Shown: one piece after another, positions 8,857-20,575 of the stretch
Layout of the letters: each line of letters begins with the position of its first letter
How positions within the stretch are numbered: position 1 is the first letter of the stretch
Assembly (NCBI GenBank): GCA_029624815.1
Contig: JARSSH010000038.1
Location: forward strand, 25,481 to 89,480
DNA from: Candidatus Competibacter sp.
GTDB taxonomy: Bacteria > Pseudomonadota > Gammaproteobacteria > Competibacterales > Competibacteraceae
DNA length: 64,000 nucleotides
Direction: 5' to 3'
Position numbers and translations under genes: made by a program
The notes under the pieces: model-generated
Told to the model about the DNA's origin: nothing
Seen by the model: the letters and a program-made list of their open reading frames with translations, nothing else
The model's database searches: none

Positions 8857-9839
8857 ACCGCCCCCCGAACCCATTTGCCGAACCCGCCCGTGTGGTCGCC
8901 GTCGCCCTCAATCCGGCGCTCGACCAAACGATTGAGATTGCCGGCCTGCAACCCGGCGTCGTCAACCGCGCCCTGCGGATGCAGGTCGATGCCGGCGGCA
9001 AGGCGGTCAATGTCGCCTCCTGCCTGTCCGATTTCGGCGTGAACGCCGCGGTCACCGGGCAATTGGGCCGCGACAACGCCGCGCTGTTCGAGGAACTGTT
9101 TCAGCGCAAGAAAATCGCCAACCACTGCTGCTACCTTGACGGCCTGACCCGGACCAACGCCAAGCTGGTCGATACCCTTAGCGGCGAAACCACCGACCTC
9201 AACATGCCGGGACCGGAGTTTGATCCGGTCACCGCCGCCGATCTGCTCCAACAGGTGCTGGAGCGACTTGAGCGGCTGATGGAGCGGGTCGAATGGGTGG
9301 TGCTGTCCGGCAGCCTGCCGCCGGGGCTACCGGTCGACGTCTACGCCACCATCACCGCGTGGGTGCAAGCCGCTGGCGCGTCGGTGTTGCTGGACGCCAG
9401 CGGCGCACCCCTCAAGGCCGCACTGGCCGCCGGACCGAGGATCGTCAAGCCGAACCGGCACGAGCTGGCCGAACTGTTCGACCGACCGCTCGACAATCGG
9501 GAAGCACTGGTCGCCGCCGGCCGGGAACTGTTGCACAACTCGCCCGCCCCGGAGTGGGTCGTGGTCTCGCTGGGCGGCGATGGCGCCCTGTTCCTCACCC
9601 GCGAGCGCGCCTTGCAAGCCCAAGCGCCGCGGATGACGGTCGCCAGCACCGTCGGCGCCGGCGACGCCATGGTGGCCGGCCTGATCGCGGCCCGGCTGGA
9701 AAATCTCCCACTGGCGGAAACCGCGCAACTGGCGACCGCCTTCGCCGCCGCCAAGCTGACCCGACGGGGACCGCATCTGCCGCGCCCGGCCGAAGTCCGC
9801 GTTTTGGCCGGACAAATTGTCGTGTCCACCATCGACTGA
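8853..9839 (+). CDS. fruK: 1-phosphofructokinase / PfkB-family hexose-phosphate kinase
   Basis: A 328-residue PfkB-family kinase. The N-terminal part has the family pattern VALNPALDQTIEI and DAGGKAVNVASCL. The C-terminal catalytic signature GAGDAMVAG is near residues 266-274, with the catalytic Asp. The pattern best fits the FruK/LacC branch, which phosphorylates fructose 1-phosphate or a related sugar phosphate with ATP. No fructose PTS genes (fruA, fruB) are nearby, so the substrate could instead be fructose 6-phosphate (PfkB) or tagatose 6-phosphate. The start overlaps the stop of a 39-codon ORF. Confidence 0.8.
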   Translation: MNRPPNPFAEPARVVAVALNPALDQTIEIAGLQPGVVNRALRMQVDAGGKAVNVASCLSDFGVNAAVTGQLGRDNAALFEELFQRKKIANHCCYLDGLTRTNAKLVDTLSGETTDLNMPGPEFDPVTAADLLQQVLERLERLMERVEWVVLSGSLPPGLPVDVYATITAWVQAAGASVLLDASGAPLKAALAAGPRIVKPNRHELAELFDRPLDNREALVAAGRELLHNSPAPEWVVVSLGGDGALFLTRERALQAQAPRMTVASTVGAGDAMVAGLIAARLENLPLAETAQLATAFAAAKLTRRGPHLPRPAEVRVLAGQIVVSTID

Positions 9840-10077
9840 GGCCATTCCCCGAATCCGTATCAAAAATAGAGCATAGGGAGCGCCTACAATCGTCGCCGTC
9901 GCCGCAGGACGATTTTCCTCGGCCCACTGCTGGGTATGATGATAGCCTTCGATATGGGCGGGCCGGTTAACAAGTCGGCCTACACCCTCGACTGAACCGC
10001 CCGCTCTCGTCGTTGAATGGCTCAACAAGCGGTTCGGAATCCGGTCGTCCCCGCCTCGCCGGTCCTTGGGACACCAG

Positions 10078-11274
10078 TCACCGGCCGGTAAGCCCCGGGT
10101 CTACAAAAAGACCGTTGAGGAAGGAGCGAGATCCAGGACAGCGGCGACCCGCCAGGAAAGCGCGCACCGCCTGTTCAACGGTGGCGGCCAGGTAATCGCC
10201 ACCAGCCGCCATCGCTTGCTCCATGCTCACCGGACCCGGACACAGGCTAAACACCGCGTCGATGCCCCGCTCGTGCAGGGATTCCAACTTACCGCCGACG
10301 CTGCCGGCAATGGCGATGCAGGGCACGCCGAGTGCGCGGGCGTGTTCGGCCACGCCCGCCGGAGCCTTGCCGAACGCGGTTTGAAAATCGATTTGGCCCT
10401 CGGCGGTCAGCACCAGATCCGCATCGCGCAAGTGCTCGTCCAGATCGGTCAGATCCAGCACCAGATCGACGCCGCGCCGCAGATCGGCGTCGAGAAAAGC
10501 TTTCAAGCCCGCGCCCAGACCACCGGCCGCGCCGGCGCCCGGCAGATCGCGCACGTCCAAGCCAAGATCGCGCTCGATCACCGTCGCTAGATGAGCCAGT
10601 CCGATTTCCAGCGCCCGTACCTGTTCGGGCGTGGCGCCCTTCTGGGGACCGTAGACGTGGGCTGCGCCGCGCTCGCCCAACAACGGATTGTCCACATCGC
10701 AGATCGCTTCCACTCGTACCCCGGTCAGCCGTGGATCAAGGCCGCCGAGATCGATGCGTTCGATGGTCGCCAGCGCGCCACCGACCGGTTCGACCGGTGC
10801 GTCATCCCTGTCCAGGAAGCGTGCGCCCAGCGCCGCCGCCATACCGATGCCGCCGTCGTTGGTGGCGCTGCCGCCGATGCCGACCACCAGATGGGAAATC
10901 CCCAGATTTAGCGCCGCCGCAATCAGTTCTCCCGTACCGAGGGTGGTGGTGAGCATGGGGTCGAGCCGATCCTTGGGCAGCAACGCCAAGCCGCTGGCGG
11001 TGGCCATTTCGATAGCCGCCAGCCGGCGCGCGGGCACATGGCAGAACACGGCTGGCACGGGATCGCCGCGCGGGCCGGTGACGGTGACGGTGCATGCTTC
11101 GCCGTTCAGGGCATCGATCAGCACATCGGCCAGCCCATCGCCGCCGTCAGCGACCGGAACCCGTGCGATCTCGCAGTGCGGGCAGGCCCGCATGACGCCG
11201 CGCGCCATGGCCTCCGCCGCTTGGGTGGCGGTCAGGCAGCCTTTCAGCGCATTGGGAGCGAGTACGATTTTCAT
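10078..11274 (-). CDS. Glycerate kinase (GarK/GlxK family)
   Basis: Phosphorylates D-glycerate with ATP, feeding it into lower glycolysis. The start MKIVLAPNALKGCLTATQ is diagnostic. GGDGLADVL, GIGGSATNDGGIGMA and GAAGGLGAGL follow in the expected order. At 398 residues it is slightly longer than usual (about 375-380), with an Arg-rich C-terminal extension after the expected end. It is convergent with the PfkB kinase across about 240 bases in which I see no feature. The product is most often glycerate 2-phosphate in this family, but that is not certain here. Confidence 0.9.
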   Translation of the reverse strand: MKIVLAPNALKGCLTATQAAEAMARGVMRACPHCEIARVPVADGGDGLADVLIDALNGEACTVTVTGPRGDPVPAVFCHVPARRLAAIEMATASGLALLPKDRLDPMLTTTLGTGELIAAALNLGISHLVVGIGGSATNDGGIGMAAALGARFLDRDDAPVEPVGGALATIERIDLGGLDPRLTGVRVEAICDVDNPLLGERGAAHVYGPQKGATPEQVRALEIGLAHLATVIERDLGLDVRDLPGAGAAGGLGAGLKAFLDADLRRGVDLVLDLTDLDEHLRDADLVLTAEGQIDFQTAFGKAPAGVAEHARALGVPCIAIAGSVGGKLESLHERGIDAVFSLCPGPVSMEQAMAAGGDYLAATVEQAVRAFLAGRRCPGSRSFLNGLFVDPGLTGR

Positions 11275-11378
11275 ACGTTAACGCGATGCGCAACTCTAGC
11301 GGCTGGCTTTTGAAGCGACACGGCTATCGCCTTAGGCTTTCGATGGGAATGATCAATATAACCTGGAGAGCGATAGCC

Positions 11379-11486
11379 ATGCCACTGATCGAGTGGATCG
11401 TTACGGTGTTTTGTCGGGTTAAAACGGCGTTTGACGACGTGATTGCAGGGATCGAACCGCGCTGCCGCGGGTTTGCCCCCGGTTGA
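11379..11486 (+). CDS. Possible small hydrophobic peptide
   Basis: A 35-residue frame, starting MPLIEWIVTVFCRVKT, preceded by GGAG at about ten bases. It lies alone between glycerate kinase and the tRNA gene and ends just before a perfect 10-bp hairpin. There is no homology that I recognise, so it may be chance. Confidence 0.2.
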   Translation: MPLIEWIVTVFCRVKTAFDDVIAGIEPRCRGFAPG

Positions 11487-11496
11487 GCGACAGAGA

Positions 11497-11518
11497 AACG
11501 ATCGCCTTGGCGATCGTT
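11497..11518. terminator. Perfect 10-bp inverted repeat near the tRNA-Ser 3' end
   Basis: AACGATCGCC-TT-GGCGATCGTT. The stem is perfect and lies 40 bases beyond the 3' end of the tRNA. It could terminate the tRNA transcript or that of the small upstream ORF. There is no T run on either strand. Confidence 0.4.
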
Positions 11519-11557
11519 GGAGAAGTGCTGGGTTTACGATAACGCAACTGCTTGAAT

Positions 11558-11650
11558 TGGCGGAGAGGGCGGGATTCGAACCCGCGTGGGGCGGCTAAGC
11601 CCCCATCCGATTTCGAGTCGGCGCCGTTATGACCGCTTCGGTACCTCTCC
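11558..11650 (-). tRNA. tRNA-Ser(CGA)
   Basis: A cloverleaf of 93 bases on the minus strand. The acceptor stem GGAGAGG pairs with CCTCTCC, the discriminator is G and the CCA end is encoded. The T arm has GCGGG-TTCGAAT-CCCGC. The anticodon loop CTCGAAA gives anticodon CGA, which reads UCG. A long variable arm confirms the serine class. The outermost anticodon-stem pair (27-43) is a mismatch. Confidence 0.95.
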
Positions 11651-11688
11651 GGGAAGAATCGCTTGGAGCAAATGCGGAAGAGTTTTAT

Positions 11689-11716
11689 ATTCTACCGCAT
11701 GGAGAAGTTTTTCCAA
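11689..11716 (-). promoter_or_regulatory. Candidate sigma-70 promoter of tRNA-Ser
   Basis: On the minus strand TTGGAA and TAGAAT are separated by 16 bases, and the -10 box ends 38 bases before the mature tRNA 5' end. It was read by eye; spacing and sequence are good but not perfect. Confidence 0.45.
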
Positions 11717-11796
11717 TCCCCACATGCAATTCCCGCCGGCTCCCGGTCGCGTGAACCGTCCGGCCGGAAGATCGTTGACCCCGCCGTACCGACGTG

Positions 11797-13306
<1,510 letters not shown>

Positions 13307-14887
13307 TCACTCCCATTCGATCGTGGCCGGCGGCTTGCCGGACACATCGTAGACCACCCGCGAGATGCCGCGCACCTCGTTGATGATGCGCCGCGATACC
13401 CGATCCAGAAACTCGTAGGGGAGGTGCGCCCAGCGGGCGGTCATGAAATCCACCGTCTCGACCGCGCGCAAGGCGATGACGTAATCGTAACGGCGACCGT
13501 CGCCCATCACGCCGACCGACTTGACCGGCAGGAATACCGCGAACGCCTGGCTGACGCGGTCGTATAAATCGTGCTGGCGCAATTCCTCGATGAAAATATG
13601 ATCGGCCCGGCGCAGCGGCTCGGCATATTCCCCGCGCACCTCGCCCAGAATGCGTACCCCAAGCCCTGGTCCCGGAAACGGATGGCGGTATACCATTTCG
13701 GACGGCAGCCCCAGCTCCACCCCCATTCGGCGCACTTCGTCCTTGAACAGCTCCCGCAGCGGCTCGACCAGCTTCAGCCGCATCGCCGCTGGCAAGCCAC
13801 CGACATTGTGATGGGATTTGATGACGTGGGCCTTGCCGGTCTTGGCGCCGGCTGATTCGATCACGTCGGGATAGATGGTGCCTTGGGCCAGCCATTCGAC
13901 ATCGCGCAGCTTGGCCGCTTCCTCCTCGAAGATGGTCACGAACAAGCCGCCGATGATCTTGCGCTTCTGCTCGGGATCGACGATGCCGACCAAGGCTTCC
14001 AGAAAGCGCCGTTCCGCGTCCACTCGGATCACCCGCACCCCCAGATGCCGGCCAAAGGTCGCCATTACCTGATCGCCTTCACCCAGACGCAATAGGCCGG
14101 TATCCACGAACACGCAAGTCAATTGATCGCCGATGGCCCGATGCAACAGCGCCGCCACCACCGAGGAATCCACCCCGCCGGACAGCGCCAGCAGCACCTC
14201 GTCGCCGCCCACTTGCGCGCGGATGGCGGCGATGCTGTCCTCGATGATGTTGCCGGTGGTCCACAGCGGCGCGCAGCCGCAGATGTCCAGCACGAAGCGG
14301 CGCAGGATGCGCTCGCCCTGACGGGTGTGCGTTACCTCGGGATGGAACTGCACCCCGTACCAGCGTCGATCCTCGTCGGCCATGCCAGCGATCGGACAGG
14401 TTGCGGTGCTGGCGATGCGGGTGAAACCGGGCGGCGGGGCGATCACCTGATCGCCGTGACTCATCCACACATCCAGCAGGCCGTAGCCTTCCGGGCTGGT
14501 GTGATCCTCGATGTCGCGCAGCAGGGCGGAATGGGCGTGGGCGCGCACCTGAGCGTAACCGAATTCCTGATGGTCGGCCGACTCCACCCGACCACCCAAC
14601 TGTACCGCCATGGCCTGCATGCCGTAGCAGATGCCCAGCAGTGGCGTGTCCAATTCAAGGACAGCCTGGGGAATGCGTGGTCCGTCGGCCACGGTGGTCG
14701 ATTCCGGGCCGCCCGACAGGATAACCCCCCGTGGGCGAAACTCGCGCAATGCCGCCGGGTCGGCGTCGTAGGGTTGAATTTCGCAGTAGACGCCAATCTC
14801 CCGCACCCGGCGGGCGATCAGTTGCGTGTACTGAGCACCGAAGTCGACGATCAGAATGCGGTCGAGGTGGATGTCGCGAGCAGTCAT
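13307..14887 (-). CDS. guaA: GMP synthase (glutamine-hydrolysing)
   Basis: Converts XMP to GMP using ATP and glutamine, the last step of GMP synthesis. The class I glutaminase domain is N-terminal, with the nucleophile Cys in GICYGMQ. The ATP pyrophosphatase domain has the P-loop SGGVDSS, and the C-terminal dimerisation domain ends KPPATIEWE. The product is about 526 residues, as expected. A TTG overlaps the guaB stop as TTGA, but the ATG two codons later is the better start ([17 protein letters not shown]). It follows guaB almost without a gap. Confidence 0.97.
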   Translation of the reverse strand: MTARDIHLDRILIVDFGAQYTQLIARRVREIGVYCEIQPYDADPAALREFRPRGVILSGGPESTTVADGPRIPQAVLELDTPLLGICYGMQAMAVQLGGRVESADHQEFGYAQVRAHAHSALLRDIEDHTSPEGYGLLDVWMSHGDQVIAPPPGFTRIASTATCPIAGMADEDRRWYGVQFHPEVTHTRQGERILRRFVLDICGCAPLWTTGNIIEDSIAAIRAQVGGDEVLLALSGGVDSSVVAALLHRAIGDQLTCVFVDTGLLRLGEGDQVMATFGRHLGVRVIRVDAERRFLEALVGIVDPEQKRKIIGGLFVTIFEEEAAKLRDVEWLAQGTIYPDVIESAGAKTGKAHVIKSHHNVGGLPAAMRLKLVEPLRELFKDEVRRMGVELGLPSEMVYRHPFPGPGLGVRILGEVRGEYAEPLRRADHIFIEELRQHDLYDRVSQAFAVFLPVKSVGVMGDGRRYDYVIALRAVETVDFMTARWAHLPYEFLDRVSRRIINEVRGISRVVYDVSGKPPATIEWE

Positions 14888-14889
14888 GT

Positions 14890-16353
14890 TCAATCCACCC
14901 GGTAGTTCGGTGCTTCCTTGGTGATGCTCACGTCGTGGACGTGGCTTTCGCGCATCCCGGCGCTCGTCACTCGGGTAAACGCTGGCTTGACCCGCATCTC
15001 GGCGATATCCCGACAGCCGACATAGCCCATGCTGGAGCGCAAGCCGCCCATCATTTGATTGATGATGGCCAGCACGCTGCCCTTATAGGGCACCCGGCCC
15101 TCGATGCCTTCCGGCACCAGTTTTTCCACCGCGCTGCCTTCCTGAAAATAACGGTCGCTGGAGCCATGCTGCTGGGTCATGGCGCCGATCGAACCCATGC
15201 CGCGATACGACTTGTAGGATCGTCCCTGATAGAGTTCCACTTCGCCGGGCGCTTCCTCGGTGCCGGCGAACAAGCTGCCGATCATGACCGAATGCGCGCC
15301 CGCCGCAATCGCCTTGGCCAAATCGCCGGAATAGCGCACGCCGCCGTCGGCGATCACCGGCACGTCGCAATCGTGCAGCGCCTCGGCGACGTTGGCCACG
15401 GCGCTGATCTGCGGCACGCCGACCCCGGCGATGATGCGGGTGGTGCAGATCGAGCCGGGACCGATCCCGACCTTGACCGCATCGGCCCCGGCCTCCACCA
15501 GATCGCGGGCGGCGGCGGCGGTGGCGATGTTGCCACCGATCACCTGCACCTGGGGAAAATGTTGCTTGACCCAGCGCACCCGGTCCAGCACGTTGCGGGA
15601 ATGACCGTGAGCGGTGTCCACCACCAGCACGTCGGCGCCAGCGTTTACCAGCGCCGCCACGCGGTCGTCGGTGTCGCCGCCGGTGCCCACCGCCGCGCCG
15701 GCCCGCAAGCGTCCCCATTCATCCTTGCAGGCCAGCGGGAAGTCACTGGATTTCTGAATGTCCTTCACCGTGATCATGCCGCGCAATTGGAAGCGGTCAT
15801 TGACCACCAGTACTTTTTCGATGCGATGCTTGTGCAGCAGGGCGATGATTTCCTGACGACTGGCGCCTTCCCGCACCGTCACCAGGCGCTCCCTGGGGGT
15901 CATGATGGTGCTGACCGGCGCGTCCATGTTGTACTCGAACCGCAGGTCGCGGCTGGTCACGATCCCGACCAAATCTTCACCATCGACCACCGGCACGCCG
16001 GAGATGTGGTGGGCGCGAGTCAGCGCCAGCACCTCGCGGATGCTTGCGTTCGGTCCGGTGACGATGGGATCGTTGATAATTCCGGTCTCGTACTTTTTCA
16101 CCCGCCGCACTTCCTGCGCCTGTTTTTCAACCGGCATGTTCTTGTGGATAATACCGATACCGCCCTCCTGGGCTAGGGCGATGGCCAGCCGCGACTCCGT
16201 GACCGTATCCATCGCCGCCGACACCAGCGGGATATTGAGGCTGATGGCGCGAGTCAACTGCGTCTTGAGGCCGACGTCATTGGGCAGCACCGTGGAATAG
16301 GCCGGCAGGAGCAGGACATCATCGAAGGTCAGGGCTTCTTGAACGATTCGCAT
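14890..16353 (-). CDS. guaB: IMP dehydrogenase
   Basis: Oxidises IMP to XMP with NAD+, the rate-limiting step to guanine nucleotides. The 487-residue product has the (beta/alpha)8 barrel split by a CBS pair (about residues 95-205). The catalytic Cys loop is [15 protein letters not shown], and the flap region contains YRGMGS. It starts [20 protein letters not shown], as in other bacteria. First gene of the guaB-guaA operon; guaA begins two bases after its stop. Confidence 0.98.
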   Translation of the reverse strand: MRIVQEALTFDDVLLLPAYSTVLPNDVGLKTQLTRAISLNIPLVSAAMDTVTESRLAIALAQEGGIGIIHKNMPVEKQAQEVRRVKKYETGIINDPIVTGPNASIREVLALTRAHHISGVPVVDGEDLVGIVTSRDLRFEYNMDAPVSTIMTPRERLVTVREGASRQEIIALLHKHRIEKVLVVNDRFQLRGMITVKDIQKSSDFPLACKDEWGRLRAGAAVGTGGDTDDRVAALVNAGADVLVVDTAHGHSRNVLDRVRWVKQHFPQVQVIGGNIATAAAARDLVEAGADAVKVGIGPGSICTTRIIAGVGVPQISAVANVAEALHDCDVPVIADGGVRYSGDLAKAIAAGAHSVMIGSLFAGTEEAPGEVELYQGRSYKSYRGMGSIGAMTQQHGSSDRYFQEGSAVEKLVPEGIEGRVPYKGSVLAIINQMMGGLRSSMGYVGCRDIAEMRVKPAFTRVTSAGMRESHVHDVSITKEAPNYRVD

Positions 16354-16495
16354 GGCGGGGCCTCAAGACTTAGCGAAAATAAACGGATCATTTTATGTCA
16401 CGATACCCGACCGGTAAACAGAAAACAGACCAGACCGACCAGGGTCAGCGCACTATCGGTACGGCTGCCCTCGCAATTCTTCCGACCTCGGCAAG

Positions 16496-17203
16496 ATGCC
16501 TCGCACGATGACCACCAACGATCAACCCTCTTCCAGCACAAGCGACATTCTGGCAATCGATCAACAACATCGCTTTAGTGACGCTGAAATCAGCGCGGTG
16601 TACAAAGCCATCGCCCTGCGCCGGGATATCCGCCATTTTCAGCGCGGTCACGTCTCCGAAGAACAACTCGCGCGCCTGCTGGCGGCGGCTCATCAAGCGC
16701 CGAGCGTGGGATTCATGCAACCATGGCGTTTTATCCGCATTACTGATACAGCTTTGCGACGTGCCGTTCACGCCCAGATCGAAGAGGAACGCATCCGCAC
16801 CGCTCGCGCCCTGGGCGAGCGCGAGAGTGATTTCATGCGCCTCAAGGTCGAGGGCGTGCTGGATTGCGCGGAAGTGCTGGTGGCGGCATTGATGGACGGA
16901 CGGGAACGATATGTCTTCGGTCGGCGCACGCTGCCGGAAATGGATCTAGCATCGGTAGCTTGCGCCATTCAAAACCTGTGGTTGGCGGCACGCGCCGAGG
17001 GTCTGGGGATGGGATGGGTCTCGCTGTTCGACCCCGACGCGCTGGCCGAGCTGATGGGCATGCCGTCGGGGGCGCGACCCGTGGCGGTGCTCTGTCTGGG
17101 GCCGGTCGAGCGCTTCTACGAAAAACCCATGCTGGAACAGGAAGGCTGGGCGCAGCGCCAGCCACTGAGTGAATTAGTGAGCGAAAACGGCTGGCCGGGA
17201 TAA
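16496..17203 (+). CDS. bluB: 5,6-dimethylbenzimidazole synthase
   Basis: Flavin-destroying nitroreductase-fold enzyme that makes 5,6-dimethylbenzimidazole, the lower ligand of cobalamin, from reduced FMN and O2. The 235-residue product has RRDIRHFQ near residue 42 and the segments APSVGFMQPWRFI and GRRTLPEMDLASVACAIQNL. The last is characteristic of BluB rather than of general nitroreductases. A second ATG lies four codons downstream and could be the true start. No other cobalamin genes and no cobalamin riboswitch are visible nearby. Confidence 0.85.
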   Translation: MPRTMTTNDQPSSSTSDILAIDQQHRFSDAEISAVYKAIALRRDIRHFQRGHVSEEQLARLLAAAHQAPSVGFMQPWRFIRITDTALRRAVHAQIEEERIRTARALGERESDFMRLKVEGVLDCAEVLVAALMDGRERYVFGRRTLPEMDLASVACAIQNLWLAARAEGLGMGWVSLFDPDALAELMGMPSGARPVAVLCLGPVERFYEKPMLEQEGWAQRQPLSELVSENGWPG

Positions 17204-17229
17204 TCGCAACATTGAATACCTGTAACAAT

Positions 17230-17865
17230 CCCCCGGCAAAGCCGGGGGCCTTCGTTTGTGAGCCGCTCAAAGCGGCTACAGGGTCGCTAACGCGGCCCTG
17301 CGATTCTTGGTCCACCTAAAGGTGGCGACTCAGCCCCAGAGGTTGATCTGCTCGAGTCGCCGGTCCTCCTGCTCTTGGTTTCGGATGTACTCACGAATCG
17401 TCGCCTCGTCCCGACCCACCGTCGAGACGAAATACCCCCGAGCCCAAAAACTCTGCCCAACGAAGTTGCGCCGGCGCTCACCATACACCCGGGCAAGGTG
17501 GATGGCACTCTTGCCCTTGATGAAACCCACCACCTGCGATACTGCATACTTCGGCGGGATCGCGATCAACATGTGTACATGGTCGGGCATCAGGTGTCCC
17601 TCCAAGATGCGGCTCTCCTTCTGCTCCGCTAACTTGCGAAACACTTCCCCAAGGTGGCGTCGCAACTGCTCGTACAAGGTCTTGCGTCGGCACTTCGGGA
17701 TAAATACCACATGATATTTGCACTCCCATCGGGAGTGACTTAGGCTTTCGGACTCGTCCATCGGGATTCTCCACGGTCGTGTGCTTGGCGGCTCACAACG
17801 CGGAGTCTCCTGGATGGACTCCCTGAATTGTCAAACTTCTACTGTCTCCCCGGCAAAGCCGGGGG
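17230..17865 (-). mobile_element. IS200-type insertion sequence with hairpin ends
   Basis: A single-gene element carrying an HUH transposase. Each end has a copy of the same hairpin (CCCCGGC-AAA-GCCGGGG), at 17230-17248 and 17848-17865. Other small hairpins lie between the left end and the gene (AGCCGCT-CAA-AGCGGCT and CCACC-TAAA-GGTGG). Members of this family move as single strands, recognise subterminal hairpins and make no target duplication, so the exact cleavage sites cannot be set here. There is no tnpB cargo. Confidence 0.75.
17330..17761 (-). CDS. tnpA: IS200/IS605-family transposase (Y1 HUH)
   Basis: A 143-residue single-strand transposase. The HUH motif is in MPDHVHMLIAIPP, the catalytic tyrosine is in the C-terminal helix REYIRNQE, and the N-terminal KYHVVFIPKCRRK matches the family. 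The length is normal and the frame intact, so the element may be active. It begins MDESESLSHSRWEC. Confidence 0.93.
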   Translation of the reverse strand: MDESESLSHSRWECKYHVVFIPKCRRKTLYEQLRRHLGEVFRKLAEQKESRILEGHLMPDHVHMLIAIPPKYAVSQVVGFIKGKSAIHLARVYGERRRNFVGQSFWARGYFVSTVGRDEATIREYIRNQEQEDRRLEQINLWG

Positions 17866-17944
17866 ATTTCCCAGTTTGGTTAACATTTCACCTGTCTCGA
17901 ACAAATCGTAATTAACAGGATGTCGATTCAATGGGAGCCAACTC

Positions 17945-19303
17945 ATGCAAACTCGTTATGATTTACTTTTCCAAGGCCAAATAGCGTCCGATTGTTCTCC
18001 CGAAGACGCGAGGCGCAACCTGGCGCGGTTACTGCGGCGGGAACCGGCTGAAATCGAGCCGCTATTTTCCGGGAAATCGTATGTATTACACCACAGTCTG
18101 AATTCAGAAACTGCCCAGCATTACTATGCTCTGCTTAAGCAAGCTGGTCTTATTTGCAGGCTCAGTCAAAGCAGTCATCAAGCGCCAAACAATGAAGCTT
18201 CACCTGCAACATCCAGCGATCAGTTTCTGGATAAACAAACATCCAGAAGGCTGGAGCTTGCATCCACCGATGATCAATCGCCAACTAGTTCTCCCGCGTT
18301 GGAAAAAGTGCCTTCCAGAAAGTTGGAACTAAAGTTTACCGATGCTGGGTTGGATGCCCAGAAAAGCAATGTAAACCCCGATGGCACTACATCTACCGCA
18401 CTTAATAAATGCCCTAAGTGTGGTTACAAAGCTTGCGATCATAACGATCCATTAATCGTTAAATATAACGGGTTGGGTGAGTGCCCCAAATGTGGCATCA
18501 TTCCAAAAAATTACCTTAAGCAACAGATGGAACGGCAAGGCATAGCTAATCAATCAAGCAAAAGGGTCGATAACACAATAAAAGAAAATATCAAGAATAA
18601 AAGATCTGATAACCATAAAAACTCGCCGATACAAACTAGCCAAGACGAACGGCGCAAGGTAGAAATACTATCAGCTCTTATTGGAGTAAATGTACTGATT
18701 TATTTTGGAATAATGATGGCCTACGGGGTTGGGGTAACCGACAAAGAGATCGCTTTCGTCATAAGTATATTTTTCGGTATGGCGGCAACAATGCAAGCAA
18801 GAAGGTTTCTGCTATCAGAGCGCGGCATTGACTGGCTTGATCACTTTGGAATTTTGGTAACCATTAATATAGCGCTTATTGTCTCACCAATGGTATGGCA
18901 TTTATGGAACTCATTTGGCTCGGAAAATCTTAGTTGTACGCCCTCTAATTTCAGTGAACGCATGCTAGGTTGCGAACCGCTCGATCAGCAAAAGCTTGAA
19001 GCGACGTTAATGGCGCGTGCCGAATCACGGCTTTCACCCACCGAAACTCTTGGACAACTGGTGGAACGGCAACATCAATACCACACTCAACACCAACGCT
19101 ATTCCGACGCCATTGAGGAGTTGTTCCTGGAGTCATCCCATCCTCAAACGCCGAAACTATTGGCCTTGTTGATGCGGCAGCAACAAATGGGACGACTGAA
19201 AATACAGTTGACAGCGCAAGGTTTCAAAATCGGTTTGCGCCGCGACGAAGGCTGGCACATCGCGACGGAACAAGGGTATGAGGGCGTACGATCTACTTTT
19301 TAG
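17945..19303 (+). CDS. Membrane protein with N-terminal FxG-type domain, zinc ribbon and pilin-like tail
   Basis: An unrecognised 452-residue protein. Residues 1-75 form a small domain (YDLLFQGQI, LFSGKSYVL and YYALLKQAG) that I recall from other gammaproteobacterial membrane proteins. A Ser/Gln-rich linker follows, then two CPKCG knuckles near residues 156 and 179 that could bind one zinc. Three hydrophobic helices lie at about 241-262, 275-295 and 300-320. The C-terminal part (HQYHTQHQRYSDAIEEL and GFKIGLRRDEGWHIATEQG) resembles the globular half of minor pilins. The middle of the gene is clearly AT-richer than its neighbours, and it abuts an IS element, which suggests acquisition. GGGAG precedes the ATG. 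Confidence 0.55.
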   Translation: MQTRYDLLFQGQIASDCSPEDARRNLARLLRREPAEIEPLFSGKSYVLHHSLNSETAQHYYALLKQAGLICRLSQSSHQAPNNEASPATSSDQFLDKQTSRRLELASTDDQSPTSSPALEKVPSRKLELKFTDAGLDAQKSNVNPDGTTSTALNKCPKCGYKACDHNDPLIVKYNGLGECPKCGIIPKNYLKQQMERQGIANQSSKRVDNTIKENIKNKRSDNHKNSPIQTSQDERRKVEILSALIGVNVLIYFGIMMAYGVGVTDKEIAFVISIFFGMAATMQARRFLLSERGIDWLDHFGILVTINIALIVSPMVWHLWNSFGSENLSCTPSNFSERMLGCEPLDQQKLEATLMARAESRLSPTETLGQLVERQHQYHTQHQRYSDAIEELFLESSHPQTPKLLALLMRQQQMGRLKIQLTAQGFKIGLRRDEGWHIATEQGYEGVRSTF

Positions 19304-19315
19304 ATACACCCCTTG

Positions 19316-20569
19316 ATGCCATTCAATCGCGACATCCACACCGTCTCCGAACTGTCACAAGCGGTTCGCCGGCTGCTGGAGCATCACTTTCTCGATGTCT
19401 GGGTACAGGGCGAGGTCTCCAACCTGTCGCGTCCGTCTTCGGGGCACCTCTACTTCTCGCTCAAGGACGCCCGGGCGCAAATCCGCTGCGCGCTGTTTCA
19501 AAACCGCACCCGGCTGTTCCGCGGTTGCCCGCGCAACGGCCAGCAGGTCGTGCTGCGGGGTCGGGTCAGCTTGTACGAACCGCGCGGCGATTTCCAGATC
19601 ATCGTCGAATATATCGAGGAAGCCGGCGCGGGCGCGTTGCGGCGGGCTTACGACGAACTGCGTCTCAAGCTGGAACGGGAAGGATTGTTCGCGCCGGAAC
19701 GCAAGCGGCCTTTGCTCCGCTTTCCGCGCCGGATCGGCGTCGTCACCTCCCCCACCGGCGCGGCGCTGCGCGACGTGCTGACCACGCTGCACCGCCGCTG
19801 TCCTCATCTGCCGGTTCGGCTTTATCCCGTGCCGGTACAGGGCGACGACGCGGCGGAGCGCATCGCGGAGGCGATCCGACTGGCGTCCGAACGTCAGGAT
19901 TGCGAGGTGCTGCTGCTGGTGCGTGGGGGCGGTTCGCTGGAGGACTTGCAGCCGTTCAACACGGAGATCGTCGTCCGGGCGATGGTCGAATGCGCCGTTC
20001 CGCTGGTCACCGGCATCGGGCACGAAACCGACGTCACCCTCGCCGACTTCGCCGCCGACCTGCGCGCACCCACGCCCACCGCGGCGGCCGAATTGGCCAG
20101 CCCCGACCGCCGGGAACTCCTGCGCGCGCTCCACCTGCTGGCCGAACGACTGGAACGGGCCCAGCGACGCGCCCTGAACGAGCGACGCCAGCGACTGAAC
20201 GCGCTCGTGGAGCGGTTGACGCGGTTGCACCCGCAACGCCGCCTGCGGGATCGCGCCCAGCGACTGGACGAATTGGACCAGCGGCTGCGGCGGACGCTGC
20301 GCCGGCGCCTGGAGAACGCTTCCCAACGCCTGCAAACCCTGAGTGGCGCCCTGCACGCCCTGAGTCCCCTAGCGACCCTCCAGCGTGGTTATGCGATCAT
20401 ACGCCGGCATCCGGATGGAACCCTCGTCCGGCGGGCCGACCAACTCCAGATCGGCGACCCGGTGGAGGCGGTGCTGGGAAGCGGTCGCCTGCGCTGCGAG
20501 GTCGTCGCCATCGATGCCGGGGAACGGACGCCGCCACCCGATCCTGAAATCCACCCCGAGAAGGAGTGA
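19316..20569 (+). CDS. xseA: Exodeoxyribonuclease VII large subunit
   Basis: Catalytic subunit of the single-strand exonuclease VII. The 417-residue product has an N-terminal OB fold (VWVQGEVSNLSRPSSGHLYFSLKD), the catalytic core (RIGVVTSPTGAALRD, LVRGGGSLEDLQPFN and GIGHETDVTLADFAAD) and a long Arg-rich coiled coil that binds small subunits. The ATG at 19316 is preferred to the TTG just before it. The small subunit xseB is not in the window. A Shine-Dalgarno for the next gene lies across its stop codon. Confidence 0.95.
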   Translation: MPFNRDIHTVSELSQAVRRLLEHHFLDVWVQGEVSNLSRPSSGHLYFSLKDARAQIRCALFQNRTRLFRGCPRNGQQVVLRGRVSLYEPRGDFQIIVEYIEEAGAGALRRAYDELRLKLEREGLFAPERKRPLLRFPRRIGVVTSPTGAALRDVLTTLHRRCPHLPVRLYPVPVQGDDAAERIAEAIRLASERQDCEVLLLVRGGGSLEDLQPFNTEIVVRAMVECAVPLVTGIGHETDVTLADFAADLRAPTPTAAAELASPDRRELLRALHLLAERLERAQRRALNERRQRLNALVERLTRLHPQRRLRDRAQRLDELDQRLRRTLRRRLENASQRLQTLSGALHALSPLATLQRGYAIIRRHPDGTLVRRADQLQIGDPVEAVLGSGRLRCEVVAIDAGERTPPPDPEIHPEKE

Positions 20570-20575
20570 TCGCCG

